Positions 55,138 through 63,593 of a stretch of 64,000 nucleotides of DNA are shown in pieces; position 1 is the first letter of the stretch; the number at the start of each line of letters is the position of its first letter. The notes beneath the pieces are model-generated. The model searched no databases. It was not told where the DNA came from and was given only the letters and a program-made list of their open reading frames with translations. The position numbers and the translations under genes are program-made. This stretch comes from JABSOG01 sp041583135 (GTDB taxonomy: Bacteria; Pseudomonadota; Gammaproteobacteria; Enterobacterales; Alteromonadaceae): positions 1 to 64,000 of the forward strand of contig JBFHGJ010000019.1 of assembly GCA_041583135.1 (NCBI GenBank), given 5' to 3'.

Positions 55138-55163
55138 GGGTCAATAAATAGCAACGCTAGGGT

Positions 55164-57032
55164 TTAAAAGCCTTCGCACACCTCACAATGAACGTACATG
55201 TGTTGAGGGTCGTTAAATCGTGTGAGCATATCTAACTGCTGTTTAAACGCCATCAACATCTGATTGGCGTCGAACGCTTTGTTGACGTTGACCTTGCTGG
55301 TACTTGCCGGTTGAGTCGAAACGCCAAACCAATCGCGATAAAACTGATCTCTTGCTGAGAGTTCTTGCTCTATGACCTTTACGTCATAGTCGCCAAGACT
55401 GGCTTTACTTGCCGCAGACGCAATGGCTTGGTCTAAGTCGCCAAGTTGATCTACCAATCCGAGTTTTTTCGCCGTAGCGCCGGTCCACACTCGACCTTGG
55501 GCGATTTCATTGACCTGCTCAGTGGTCATATTGCGATTATTGGCGACCAGTTCGATAAAACGCTGATAGCCTTTTTCAATGTTCAGCTGGATCACTTCGC
55601 CGAGCTTTGGCTCAAGCGGACTGTAGACTGAGAAGTTGGCCATTTCCGTGGTCGCAACGCCGTCACTACTGACGCCGATGGCTGAGAGCGAATTCTCGAA
55701 AGTCATAAACATACCGTAAATGCCGATAGAGCCGGTGATCGTCGTCGGTGATGCCCAGATCTCATCGGTAGAGGCGCTGATCCAGTAGCCGCCCGACGCA
55801 GCGACCGAACTCATTGAGGCGACAACCGGCTTTCCGGCCTGTTGCAGGGCGTCGATTTCTTTACGGATGATCTCTGAGGCGAACGCCGAACCACCGGGTG
55901 AGTCTACTCGCAATACCACCGCCTTAACGGTTTTATCCAGTCGTGCCCGGCGCAGCAGATTTGCCGTAGAGTCGCCGCCGACACTGCCTGCCTTTTGATT
56001 GCCGTCGAAGATTTGACCGCGGGCAACCACAACCGCAACTTTATCACTAAAGGGGTTATCCAACACCACTGGCGGTTTAACAAGGCCAAGGTAGTCGTAA
56101 TAGTCTACTTGATTGTAGCGGTTATTGTTGTCGCTACCGACCAAGTCAACCAGTTGTTGATTGATTTGCTGGCGTGATTTGAGCGAGTCAACCCACTGGT
56201 TGTCGAGGGCATACTGCGCCATATCGCCTTGAGTTTGGCGCAATTTGGCCAAGTAGTCGTCTAAACTTTCATCAAAGTTGGACTCGGGCATATTTCGCTG
56301 GGTAGCGATATGAGTCTTGTAGTTTTGCCACAGCTCATCTAACCACACCTGATTGGCCAGCTTGGCTTCTTCAGACATATTTTGTCGGTCGTAAGGTTCG
56401 ACAGCCGATTTAAACTTGCCGACTTTAAAGATATGCCGTGACACTTTTAATTTGGCCAACGCCTCTTTGTAATACAACTGCTCAATGCCAAAGCCGTCGA
56501 TGAGTACGCCGCCCATTGGGTTTAAGATGATTTCGTCGGCGTAGCTGGCCAAGTAATATTGGTTTTGGGTGTAATAATCACCAATTGCGATGATTTGTTT
56601 GCCGCTTGCCTTAAAGCGCTCAAGGGCATCACCAATGGTTTTGAGCTTATTTAGACCACCGCCGCCAAAGGCGCCGAGCTTTAGCACCAAGACTTTAATG
56701 CGCTTATCTTGCGCAGCATTGTCGATAACTTTAACCACATCGCCCAACAACACTTCGGCATTGGAGCGATATTGGTTGTTTAACTCTTGGTTGAGCAATT
56801 CTTCGGCCGGATCGACATATTCGAGCTGCTCCACCACTCTACCGGCGGGATTGAGCACCAGCGCGGCGCTAGAAGGGACCGTGAGTTGATCTTTTTCTGA
56901 GGTTATTGCAACAATAATGACAATAACAAATAACACAAAGATAATATTGACCAGCAAGCGGCGGGAGAAATTGATGGCATCCCACAGTAGGCGAAAAAAG
57001 CCTCGGGAATGGCCGGTTTGGGTTTGATTCAT
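55164..57032 (-). CDS. sppA: Signal peptide peptidase SppA, 67K type
   Basis: This 622-residue inner-membrane Ser/Lys protease degrades cleaved signal peptides. An N-terminal membrane helix (about 28-50, VNIIFVLFVIVIIVAI) anchors two tandem S49 domains. The dyad residues fit K206 in FKVGKFKSAVEPYDRQNMS of the first domain and S413 in SSVAASGGYW of the second, the same order as K209/S409 in E. coli. VDSPGGSAFASE and TGSIGIYGMF are further S49 landmarks. ATG at 57032 is preferred, since the longer frame to 57056 begins with TTG. The C-terminus ends in a CEVC pair, which is unusual. It is monocistronic with its own terminator. Confidence 0.93.
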   Translation of the reverse strand: MNQTQTGHSRGFFRLLWDAINFSRRLLVNIIFVLFVIVIIVAITSEKDQLTVPSSAALVLNPAGRVVEQLEYVDPAEELLNQELNNQYRSNAEVLLGDVVKVIDNAAQDKRIKVLVLKLGAFGGGGLNKLKTIGDALERFKASGKQIIAIGDYYTQNQYYLASYADEIILNPMGGVLIDGFGIEQLYYKEALAKLKVSRHIFKVGKFKSAVEPYDRQNMSEEAKLANQVWLDELWQNYKTHIATQRNMPESNFDESLDDYLAKLRQTQGDMAQYALDNQWVDSLKSRQQINQQLVDLVGSDNNNRYNQVDYYDYLGLVKPPVVLDNPFSDKVAVVVARGQIFDGNQKAGSVGGDSTANLLRRARLDKTVKAVVLRVDSPGGSAFASEIIRKEIDALQQAGKPVVASMSSVAASGGYWISASTDEIWASPTTITGSIGIYGMFMTFENSLSAIGVSSDGVATTEMANFSVYSPLEPKLGEVIQLNIEKGYQRFIELVANNRNMTTEQVNEIAQGRVWTGATAKKLGLVDQLGDLDQAIASAASKASLGDYDVKVIEQELSARDQFYRDWFGVSTQPASTSKVNVNKAFDANQMLMAFKQQLDMLTRFNDPQHMYVHCEVCEGF

Positions 57033-57099
57033 AGATAACTTAACTGCATGTTTCAATCGATAGCGTTAGTTTAAAGCAATCCATAGCTAAACCAAAGCC

Positions 57100-57283
57100 T
57101 AGGGCGTGTTAATCTTTCATTTATGAGTAACATAATATGAAAGATAAATAACCTAAGCCTCACGTAAGGAAGGGCCGTAGAGCACAGCTATTTTCATCGC
57201 TAAGTGCCCCAAAATTGTTTAATCATGGAAGCTTAGGAGGTACATATTTGGATTGCTATTGAAGAAAGTATCAACACGCTCCC
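57100..57283. mobile_element. MITE-like element with about 18-bp imperfect terminal inverted repeats
   Basis: The left end GGGCGTGTTAATCTTTC and the right end, read in reverse complement as GAGCGTGTTGATACTTTC, match at most positions and enclose about 184 bp without a gene. It is in the intergenic gap of about 400 bp between sppA and fadH and contains copy 2 of the 44-bp repeat. A smaller palindrome (ATCTTTCAT 57112-57120 / ATGAAAGAT 57137-57145) overlaps the left end. No transposase or target-site duplication was confirmed. Confidence 0.45.
57156..57199 (-). repeat. 44-bp dispersed repeat, copy 2
   Basis: This is the reverse-complement partner of 5641-5684 (about 41 of 44 identities), including CACGTAAGGAAGGGCCGTAG. 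It lies inside the MITE-like element. Confidence 0.6.
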
Positions 57284-57416
57284 GCTTTTCAAAAGGAGCG
57301 ATGCGTTCAAGGGCACTGACCCGCCTTACGCAAAGCTTAGGTTAAATAGGCCTTAATATTTTGCCAAATGTAAGTCTTGTACTTACGCTTAAGAACAGTT
57401 AAATTGTCACCATGTC

Positions 57417-57433
57417 AACTGGTAGGACCACAT
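57417..57433 (+). promoter_or_regulatory. FadR-like operator upstream of fadH
   Basis: AACTGGTAGGACCACAT matches the palindromic FadR consensus (AACTGGT-N3-ACCAGTT) fully in the left half and in ACCA of the right half. It lies 5 bp before the fadH start, where binding would repress a beta-oxidation gene. Confidence 0.5.
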
Positions 57434-57437
57434 ATTC

Positions 57438-59462
57438 ATGAATAATACGCCTTATCCACACTTGCTTGAACCGTTAGATCTCGGCTTTACCACCTTGAAA
57501 AATCGTGTACTGATGGGTTCTATGCATACCGGACTGGAAGAAGAAAAAGGAGGCTTTGACAAACTTGCGGCTTTTTATGAAGCGCGCGCCAAAGGGGGAG
57601 TCGGGCTTATTGTAACCGGTGGTGTCAGCCCCAATTTTCGCGGCCGCCTTGACCCATTTGGCTGTCAAATGAGCCATTTTTGGCACCTTGCCAAACATAA
57701 AAAGATCACCAGTCGCATCAAACAATACGACACAAAAATCTGCTTGCAATTACTTCATGCCGGACGCTATGCCTATCATCCATTTAGTGTCGGACCCAGC
57801 AAAATTAAAGCGCCCATCAATCCGTTTACGCCCAAACAGATGTCGGTTGGCCAAATCAAATCGACGGTACGCGATTATGCCAAAGCGGCCAAGCTGGCGA
57901 AAAAAGCCGGTTACGATGGTATTGAGATCATGGGCTCTGAGGGCTACTTGCTCAATCAGTTTATTTGTCCGCGCACCAACAAACGAACCGACCGCTATGG
58001 CGGTACTTTCAACAACCGTGCCCGCTTTGCCATCGACACGGTGCAAAAGGTCAGAGAGACCGTAGGGCCAGAGTTTATCATTATCTATCGTTTGTCGATG
58101 CTGGATCTGGTTGAAGGCGGCAATACATGGGATGAAGTGGTGCAGCTTGCCAAACGCATTGAACAGGCAGGGGCGACATTAATCAATACCGGCATCGGCT
58201 GGCATGAAGCCAGGGTGCCCACCATCGTCACCTCGGTGCCGCGCGCGGCGTTTACTTGGGTGACCAAAAAACTGCGCACTGAGGTCTCAATTCCGCTTAT
58301 CACCACCAACCGCATCAATATGCCGGATGTCGCAGAGCAAGTACTCGCCCGTGGCGATGCCGATATGGTTTCCATGGCAAGACCGTTTTTAGCCGACCCT
58401 GAACTGGTCAATAAGGCGGCGGCGGGGACACCAGAGCAGATCAATACGTGCATTGCCTGTAATCAGGCCTGTCTTGATCATGTGTTCGAGCGAAAAAGGG
58501 CAACCTGTTTGGTTAATCCACAAGCCTGTTATGAAACCGAGCTGGTCTTTCCGGCGATAGAGCAAAAGAAAAAACTGGCGGTGATTGGCGCTGGACCTGC
58601 CGGTTTGTCTTTCGCCACCTATGCTGCCAAACGTGGCCATGAAGTACACCTTTTTGATAAAGACGACAAGATCGGCGGGCAATTTAACTTTGCCAAACGT
58701 ATTCCGGGCAAAGAGGAATTTCACGAGACCATTCGTTATTTCGACCAACTGATCAAACAACTGGGCGTTAATCTGCATTTAGGTGCAGAGCAGGATGCCG
58801 AGAGTATTGCCAATGGCGGCTTCGACGAGGTTATCATTGCGACAGGCATTCAACCTCGTGCGCTGAGCATTGAGGGTATCGACAGTGATAAAGTGCTCAG
58901 TTACCTCGATGTCTTGCGTGACAACAAGCCGGTTGGTAAACGAGTCGCGGTCATCGGCGCAGGCGGTATCGGCTTCGACGTCAGTGAATTCATTACCGAA
59001 GAACATTCATTAGCCCTAGACTTAAGCGCTTGGCAAAAAGAGTGGGGTGTTGACCCTTCCTACACCAGTCGTGGTGCCTTGAAGCCGCAACTGCACACGC
59101 CTAGTCCACGTAAAGTGTATCTGTTGCAGCGCAAAGCCAATAAGGTTGGCGCCGGTCTTGGTAAAACCTCCGGCTGGGTGCATCGTTCGACGTTAAAGCA
59201 TAAAAAAGTCGAAATGCTCAGCGGTTGCCAATACATCGCCGTCAATGACAAAGGGCTGGTGATAGAAATCGACGGCAAGCAACAAACACTAGAGGTCGAT
59301 AACATTATCGTTTGCGCCGGTCAGTTGCCCCTTGCCGACTTGGCAGAGCCATTAAAGGCCAAAGGCATTAATGTCCATGTTATCGGCGGCGCCGATGTTG
59401 CAGCGGAGCTCGATGCCAAGCGTGCAATTCGCCAAGGTGCTGAGCTTGCGGCAACGATTTAA
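57438..59462 (+). CDS. fadH: 2,4-dienoyl-CoA reductase (NADPH)
   Basis: This 674-residue enzyme reduces 2,4-dienoyl-CoA during beta-oxidation of unsaturated fatty acids. It has an Old Yellow Enzyme TIM barrel (about 5-330) with the YDGIEIMGSEGYLLNQF active-site helix, the 4Fe-4S ligands C338-x2-C341-x3-C345-x11-C357 with the same spacing as E. coli FadH, then an FAD/NADP module with GAGPAGL and GAGGIGFDV nucleotide loops. Length is standard. GGTAGGA precedes the start. A FadR-like operator overlaps the ribosome-binding region, fitting repression until fatty acids are present. Confidence 0.95.
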   Translation: MNNTPYPHLLEPLDLGFTTLKNRVLMGSMHTGLEEEKGGFDKLAAFYEARAKGGVGLIVTGGVSPNFRGRLDPFGCQMSHFWHLAKHKKITSRIKQYDTKICLQLLHAGRYAYHPFSVGPSKIKAPINPFTPKQMSVGQIKSTVRDYAKAAKLAKKAGYDGIEIMGSEGYLLNQFICPRTNKRTDRYGGTFNNRARFAIDTVQKVRETVGPEFIIIYRLSMLDLVEGGNTWDEVVQLAKRIEQAGATLINTGIGWHEARVPTIVTSVPRAAFTWVTKKLRTEVSIPLITTNRINMPDVAEQVLARGDADMVSMARPFLADPELVNKAAAGTPEQINTCIACNQACLDHVFERKRATCLVNPQACYETELVFPAIEQKKKLAVIGAGPAGLSFATYAAKRGHEVHLFDKDDKIGGQFNFAKRIPGKEEFHETIRYFDQLIKQLGVNLHLGAEQDAESIANGGFDEVIIATGIQPRALSIEGIDSDKVLSYLDVLRDNKPVGKRVAVIGAGGIGFDVSEFITEEHSLALDLSAWQKEWGVDPSYTSRGALKPQLHTPSPRKVYLLQRKANKVGAGLGKTSGWVHRSTLKHKKVEMLSGCQYIAVNDKGLVIEIDGKQQTLEVDNIIVCAGQLPLADLAEPLKAKGINVHVIGGADVAAELDAKRAIRQGAELAATI

Positions 59463-59549
59463 CAGAAAGAAAAAATAACTTGAAACTTAATTGACGCTTT
59501 TCCTTTCTATTGCCAAAGTGTTAAAAAAAGCGAGGAAAAGCGTTAGTTT

Positions 59550-60239
59550 ATGATCTCAATTGAAAAACTCACCAACCTTTACGAAGATAATGTCGCCAGG
59601 CTCGCCCATTTGGAAGGCGTTGCTTTACTGGCGCTGCGATTAATTTTGGCGCCGGTTATGATTGTTGCAGGTTATAACAAACTTGGCTTAAGCAACGATG
59701 AGATAGCCTTTCCCATGTCTTTGCTGGCTGAGCCCAGCATAGTACAGTGGTTTGGCAACAGCGAATGGGGTCTTGGCTTGCCGTTTCCTGAGTTGCTCGG
59801 TTTTATTGCTGCTTGGACTGAGTTTTTAGGTGGTTGGTGTTTGTTGCTTGGGCTTATGACTAGGCTTTGGGCCATTCCTTTGATGTTTACCATGGCGGTA
59901 GCGGCAATGTCGGTGCATCTTGATAACGGTTGGTATGCCATTGCGCCGACCGATGCCAAAACCAGCCCGACGCTGTTTTTCCAATGGCTTGGCTTTGACA
60001 GCGCACAGCAAAGTGCCGAGCAAGCGCAAGAGAATCAAGAGCGTTTAGGGGTGATACGCGAGCAGATTGACGAACATCAGTACAGTCGCTGGTTAAAAGG
60101 TGGCGGCAGCGTGGTGATACTCAATAACGGCATCGAGTTTTCGGCCTCCTATTTTGTCATGTTGTTTATATTATTGCTCTATGGCGGCGGCCGTTATACC
60201 AGCGTTGACTATTACTTAAAACGAACCTTGTTTAGGTAG
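59550..60239 (+). CDS. DoxX family membrane protein
   Basis: This 229-residue inner-membrane protein has about four helices: about 23-43 (ALLALRLILAPVMIVAGY, the DoxX signature with following NKLG), 80-103, 106-126 and a C-terminal one near 205-220. The long loop between helices 3 and 4 (about 130-200) is hydrophilic. DoxX-like proteins are linked to respiratory or redox homeostasis in several bacteria, but the exact role is unsettled. It lies 88 bp after fadH on the same strand, so they may share transcription. Confidence 0.8.
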   Translation: MISIEKLTNLYEDNVARLAHLEGVALLALRLILAPVMIVAGYNKLGLSNDEIAFPMSLLAEPSIVQWFGNSEWGLGLPFPELLGFIAAWTEFLGGWCLLLGLMTRLWAIPLMFTMAVAAMSVHLDNGWYAIAPTDAKTSPTLFFQWLGFDSAQQSAEQAQENQERLGVIREQIDEHQYSRWLKGGGSVVILNNGIEFSASYFVMLFILLLYGGGRYTSVDYYLKRTLFR

Positions 60240-60396
60240 TGCTCAAATGCGTCCGACGACTGTGGTTTAGCAAATAATCAATGATGACAACAAAGTAATC
60301 AAACGGTTTGAATAAAGCCGGTTTTTGAAAGACGAATCGGTTAAAACCTGCTAGATTGAGCCAATAACAACGCAATTTTCTACAGGTTTTAATACT

Positions 60397-60960
60397 ATGG
60401 ATGCTCTTGAGCTATTAACCACCCGCAGTTCTTCTCCACGACTTCAAGCCCCGGCGCCAAGCGCTGAGCAGTGGCAAACCATTCAAAAGGCAGCGGTCAG
60501 AGTGCCAGATCATGCCGGCTTGCAACCTTGGCAATTTATCGTATTCGACGATGAGGTATCATTAAACGCATTAGGTGAGCTATATGCCAAAGCCGCCTTG
60601 ATGGAAGATGCCAATGTCGATGACGCCGTTGTCGAGAAGGCAAAAACACTACCACACCGCGCACCGATGGTAATTGCCTGTATTGCCAAGTACGTAGAGC
60701 ACCCAAAAGTGCCGCGAATCGAACAGATAGCAACGGTAAGCTGCAGTGTTATGGCAATGCAGCAAGCGGCGTTTGCCATGGGGTTTGGTGGAATTTGGCG
60801 CACCGGCAGCTACGCCCATAATCCCCATATGAAAACCCTGTTAAACCTTGCCGCTGAAGACGAAATTGTCGGTTACCTCTATCTTGGTAGCGCGATGGGC
60901 GATATCGCCATCAAACCACAAAAGCCAATCGATACCTGTTTTGTCAAATACCAGCCTTAA
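60397..60960 (+). CDS. Nitroreductase family protein (YdjA-like)
   Basis: This 187-residue FMN-dependent oxidoreductase belongs to the small nitroreductase subfamily. It starts LLTTRSSSPRL, has the FMN-contacting RVPDHAGLQPWQFIVF, and a central 'SCSVMAMQQAAFAMGFGGIWRTG' helix and turn. Length fits YdjA (about 183). Such enzymes use NAD(P)H to reduce nitro or quinone-like compounds, and the physiological substrate is unknown. It is followed after 9 bp by the thioesterase gene, so the two likely form an operon. Confidence 0.88.
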   Translation: MDALELLTTRSSSPRLQAPAPSAEQWQTIQKAAVRVPDHAGLQPWQFIVFDDEVSLNALGELYAKAALMEDANVDDAVVEKAKTLPHRAPMVIACIAKYVEHPKVPRIEQIATVSCSVMAMQQAAFAMGFGGIWRTGSYAHNPHMKTLLNLAAEDEIVGYLYLGSAMGDIAIKPQKPIDTCFVKYQP

Positions 60961-60969
60961 GGGTCAAAG

Positions 60970-61416
60970 ATGAAGGAAAAGCACTATCAGGCGCTTTGCA
61001 ATATGTATTACGCGGCGCCTATCAATCAATGGTATCAACCATCGATGAGTGTCCGTCATGGTGAGGCAGAGATTGAAATCGAGGTCAAAGCAGATTACTT
61101 TCATGCAGGCCAAGCGGTACATGGCAGCGTGTACTTCAAGATGCTCGATGATGCGGCATTCTTTGCCGCCAGCTCAATGGAAACCGAGGTCTTTATGTTA
61201 ACCACTTCATTTACCACATATCTTACGCGTCCGGTAAGTAGTGGCAAAATACGCGCCGTAGGTAAGGTGGTTAATTACAATCGCTCGCAGTTTATCTGTG
61301 AAGCGGTGGCATATAACGAAAAGGGCAAGGAAATAGGACGAGGCAACGGCATCTTTGTCCGCTCTAAGAATTTGCTCGCGAATGCAATGGGTTATAGTGA
61401 TGCGCCTACCAAGTAG
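60970..61416 (+). CDS. PaaI-type hotdog thioesterase
   Basis: This 148-residue hotdog-fold protein has the PaaI/YdiI-class motif HGSVYFKMLDDAAFFA, where the acidic residue on the long helix is catalytic. Length is normal. It probably hydrolyses an acyl-CoA; the chain type cannot be read. It starts 9 bp after the nitroreductase stop. Its stop codon is embedded in an 8-bp hairpin that serves as the likely terminator. Confidence 0.85.
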   Translation: MKEKHYQALCNMYYAAPINQWYQPSMSVRHGEAEIEIEVKADYFHAGQAVHGSVYFKMLDDAAFFAASSMETEVFMLTTSFTTYLTRPVSSGKIRAVGKVVNYNRSQFICEAVAYNEKGKEIGRGNGIFVRSKNLLANAMGYSDAPTK

Positions 61417-61420
61417 GCGC
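61402..61420. terminator. Hairpin overlapping the thioesterase stop codon
   Basis: A perfect GCGCCTAC / GTAGGCGC stem with a 3-nt loop spans the TAG at 61414-61416. The convergent pyrC ends 11 bp beyond, so it may stop transcription from both sides. Confidence 0.55.
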
Positions 61421-61430
61421 AAAGGTTGAT

Positions 61431-62480
61431 TTATACCACTTTCCAGACGATCTGCTCACCGGCTTTAACCGGTACCACTGAACTGTCGCCAAACGAAAGC
61501 GCGTCTGGCACCTGCCACTTTTGCTTTTGCAAGGTAATGGTATCTTGATTGCGCTCAAGACCATAGAAGTCGGGGCCGTTGAAGCTGGCAAAGGCTTCTA
61601 GTCTATCTAGCTTACCTACCTGTTCAAATACCTCGGCATATAACTCTATGGCGGCAAATGAGGTGTAGGAGCCAGCACAACCACAGCCGGTTTCTTTGTT
61701 CTCACGAACGTGAGGGGCCGAGTCGGTGCCTAAGAAGAACTTATTGCTGCTCCCTGTTGCCGCCGCAATCAACGCCTCTTGATGTGTATTGCGCTTTAAT
61801 ATGGGCAAGCAATAAAAATGAGGTCTAATGCCACCGGCCAACATATGGTTGCGATTGTACATTAAGTGATGCGCGGTAATGGTTGCGCCGATATTATCAG
61901 TACCACCATGGACAAAATCAGCGGCGTCTTTGGTGGTGATATGCTCAAGCACTACTTTAAGCGCTGGAAACTTTGCGACGATTGGCGCTAACACCCGGTC
62001 CAAATAATGCTTTTCACGGTCGAAGATATCGATATGGTTATCTGTCACCTCACCGTGTAACAACAGCGGTAAGCCGACTTCTTCCATCGTGGCCAATACG
62101 CCGTAAAGACCTTCAATATTGGTAACGCCGCTATCTGAATTAGTGGTAGCACCCGCTGGATATAACTTAGCCGCTTTGACAAAACCGCTTTGCTTGGCGG
62201 CGATGATATCGTCACTTGTGGTATTGTCGGTCAAATACAAGGTCATCAAAGGTTCAAACGCTGCTCCTTGTGCCACCTCGTTCAAAGCCGACATGATGCG
62301 ACCACGGTATTCATCGGCCAGTCGAACGTTGGTTACCGGCGGTACGAGATTGGGCATGATGATGGCGCGCGACATATAGCGGCTAACATCGGCAACGGTT
62401 CTTGCCAAAAACGCACCATCACGTAAGTGTAGGTGCCAATCGTCGGGGCGGGTAATGATAAGGGTATCAACGTTCGACAT
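61431..62480 (-). CDS. pyrC: Dihydroorotase, class II
   Basis: This 349-residue enzyme catalyses the third step of de novo pyrimidine synthesis, cyclising carbamoyl aspartate to dihydroorotate. The N-terminal RPDDWHLHLRDG supplies the HxH zinc ligands (H16, H18). AKLYPAGATTNSDSGV holds the carboxylated Lys region, and LHGEVTDN, VLEHITTKDAADFV and FLGTDSAPH supply further zinc ligands and the catalytic Asp. Length equals E. coli PyrC (348). GGAG precedes the ATG. It lies 26 bp downstream of fabA on the same strand and is probably cotranscribed with it. Confidence 0.97.
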   Translation of the reverse strand: MSNVDTLIITRPDDWHLHLRDGAFLARTVADVSRYMSRAIIMPNLVPPVTNVRLADEYRGRIMSALNEVAQGAAFEPLMTLYLTDNTTSDDIIAAKQSGFVKAAKLYPAGATTNSDSGVTNIEGLYGVLATMEEVGLPLLLHGEVTDNHIDIFDREKHYLDRVLAPIVAKFPALKVVLEHITTKDAADFVHGGTDNIGATITAHHLMYNRNHMLAGGIRPHFYCLPILKRNTHQEALIAAATGSSNKFFLGTDSAPHVRENKETGCGCAGSYTSFAAIELYAEVFEQVGKLDRLEAFASFNGPDFYGLERNQDTITLQKQKWQVPDALSFGDSSVVPVKAGEQIVWKVV

Positions 62481-62506
62481 GGTTACTCCAGATTAAATGA
62501 AACGGC

Positions 62507-63022
62507 TTAGAAACTGCTGGTATCGGTGAAAAGGCCGACTTTTAAATCGTGGGCAGTATAAATGACCTTGCCGTCTACTTCTACCGTACCATCGGCAACG
62601 CCCATAAAAAGTTTACGCTTGATGACGCGTTTCATGGTGATGCGATAGGTTACTTTTTTCGCAGTTGGTAGAATTTGACCGGTGAATTTTACCTCACCGA
62701 CACCCAGTGCACGTCCACGACCCGGGCCACCGCTCCAACCAAGGAAAAAGCCCACTAACTGCCACATGGCATCAAGGCCCAAACAACCAGGCATTACCGG
62801 GTCACCTTCGAAGTGACAACCGAAAAACCAAAGATCAGGATTGATATCCAATTCTGCAACGATTTCACCTTTACCGTTGGCACCGCCGTCTTCGGTGATT
62901 GAGCTGATGCGATCGATCATCAGCATGTTGTCTTTAGGCAGTTTCGAATTGCCGGGGCCGAAAAGCTCGCCGCGACCACAGGCTTCAAGGGCGGCTTTAT
63001 CGTAACTGTTTTGTTGTTCCAT
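62507..63022 (-). CDS. fabA: 3-hydroxydecanoyl-ACP dehydratase/isomerase FabA
   Basis: This 171-residue hotdog enzyme introduces the double bond of unsaturated fatty acids. The catalytic pair is H70 in GCHFEGDPVMPGCLG and D84 in LGLDAMWQ, the same numbering as E. coli FabA. AGGAAA lies ahead of the ATG. Upstream on the minus strand, a FadR-like site overlaps a TTGATT / TAAAGT promoter, as in E. coli where FadR activates fabA. Confidence 0.97.
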   Translation of the reverse strand: MEQQNSYDKAALEACGRGELFGPGNSKLPKDNMLMIDRISSITEDGGANGKGEIVAELDINPDLWFFGCHFEGDPVMPGCLGLDAMWQLVGFFLGWSGGPGRGRALGVGEVKFTGQILPTAKKVTYRITMKRVIKRKLFMGVADGTVEVDGKVIYTAHDLKVGLFTDTSSF

Positions 63023-63080
63023 TGGGCTTTCCTGTAAAAAGTTGCTGTTATGCTTGAAAAAAAATTGTGCGCAACTTTAG

Positions 63081-63114
63081 CTTACACTTGTACGCTAATC
63101 AAGTCGGACAAGTC
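63081..63114 (-). promoter_or_regulatory. fabA promoter with FadR-like activator site
   Basis: On the minus strand, GACTTGTCCGACTTGAT (63098-63114) resembles FadR boxes and shares the TCGGAC core of the E. coli fabA site. Its end forms a -35 (TTGATT), followed after 17 bp by TAAAGT as -10. The overlap with -35 suits an activator. Confidence 0.5.
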
Positions 63115-63253
63115 GTACTCAGTTATTTTTTAACCAAACCGACTGTTGCAAATAAATAATATCTTTTGGGGATATAGGATCTTGATTGATAACGCGATAC
63201 TATCGCAATGACATCACCTTCACCTCACCATACAGCATAAAGATGAGCAAACG

Positions 63254-63511
63254 ATGACAGAATCGAAAAAGCGCGCCATGACCAATGCCGAGAAGCAAAA
63301 GGCTTATCGCGAGCGCAAAAAAGCCAAAGGGTTGGTTGAAATTCGTGGTTATCTTACCCCTGAGGCGCAGCAATGCTACAAAGAGCTGGCCGAGAAAACC
63401 GGTTGGTCAGACAGTAAGCTGGTCAGCAATGCCATTCGGCTGACCCTCGCGGCGTACAAATGCAAACAGATATTGACCCTTAACACTTGGCTTGAGAAAA
63501 ATCGCAAATAA
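63254..63511 (+). CDS. Small basic protein, possible ribbon-helix-helix-like DNA binder
   Basis: This 85-residue protein is very basic at its N-terminus (TNAEKQKAYRERKKAKG). A short strand (LVEIRGYLT) and two helices (PEAQQCYKELAEKTGW and DSKLVSNAIRLTLAAY) follow, an order reminiscent of ribbon-helix-helix repressors. No toxin partner is adjacent. It is divergent to fabA across about 230 bp. Family assignment is a guess from pattern. Confidence 0.5.
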   Translation: MTESKKRAMTNAEKQKAYRERKKAKGLVEIRGYLTPEAQQCYKELAEKTGWSDSKLVSNAIRLTLAAYKCKQILTLNTWLEKNRK

Positions 63512-63593
63512 CATGCCTTTAGAGCGGTTTTGCCGTATAATGCGGCGCTTTATTTTATCATTTTGACTTGCCGGGGCTTATTAAGTTACACAT

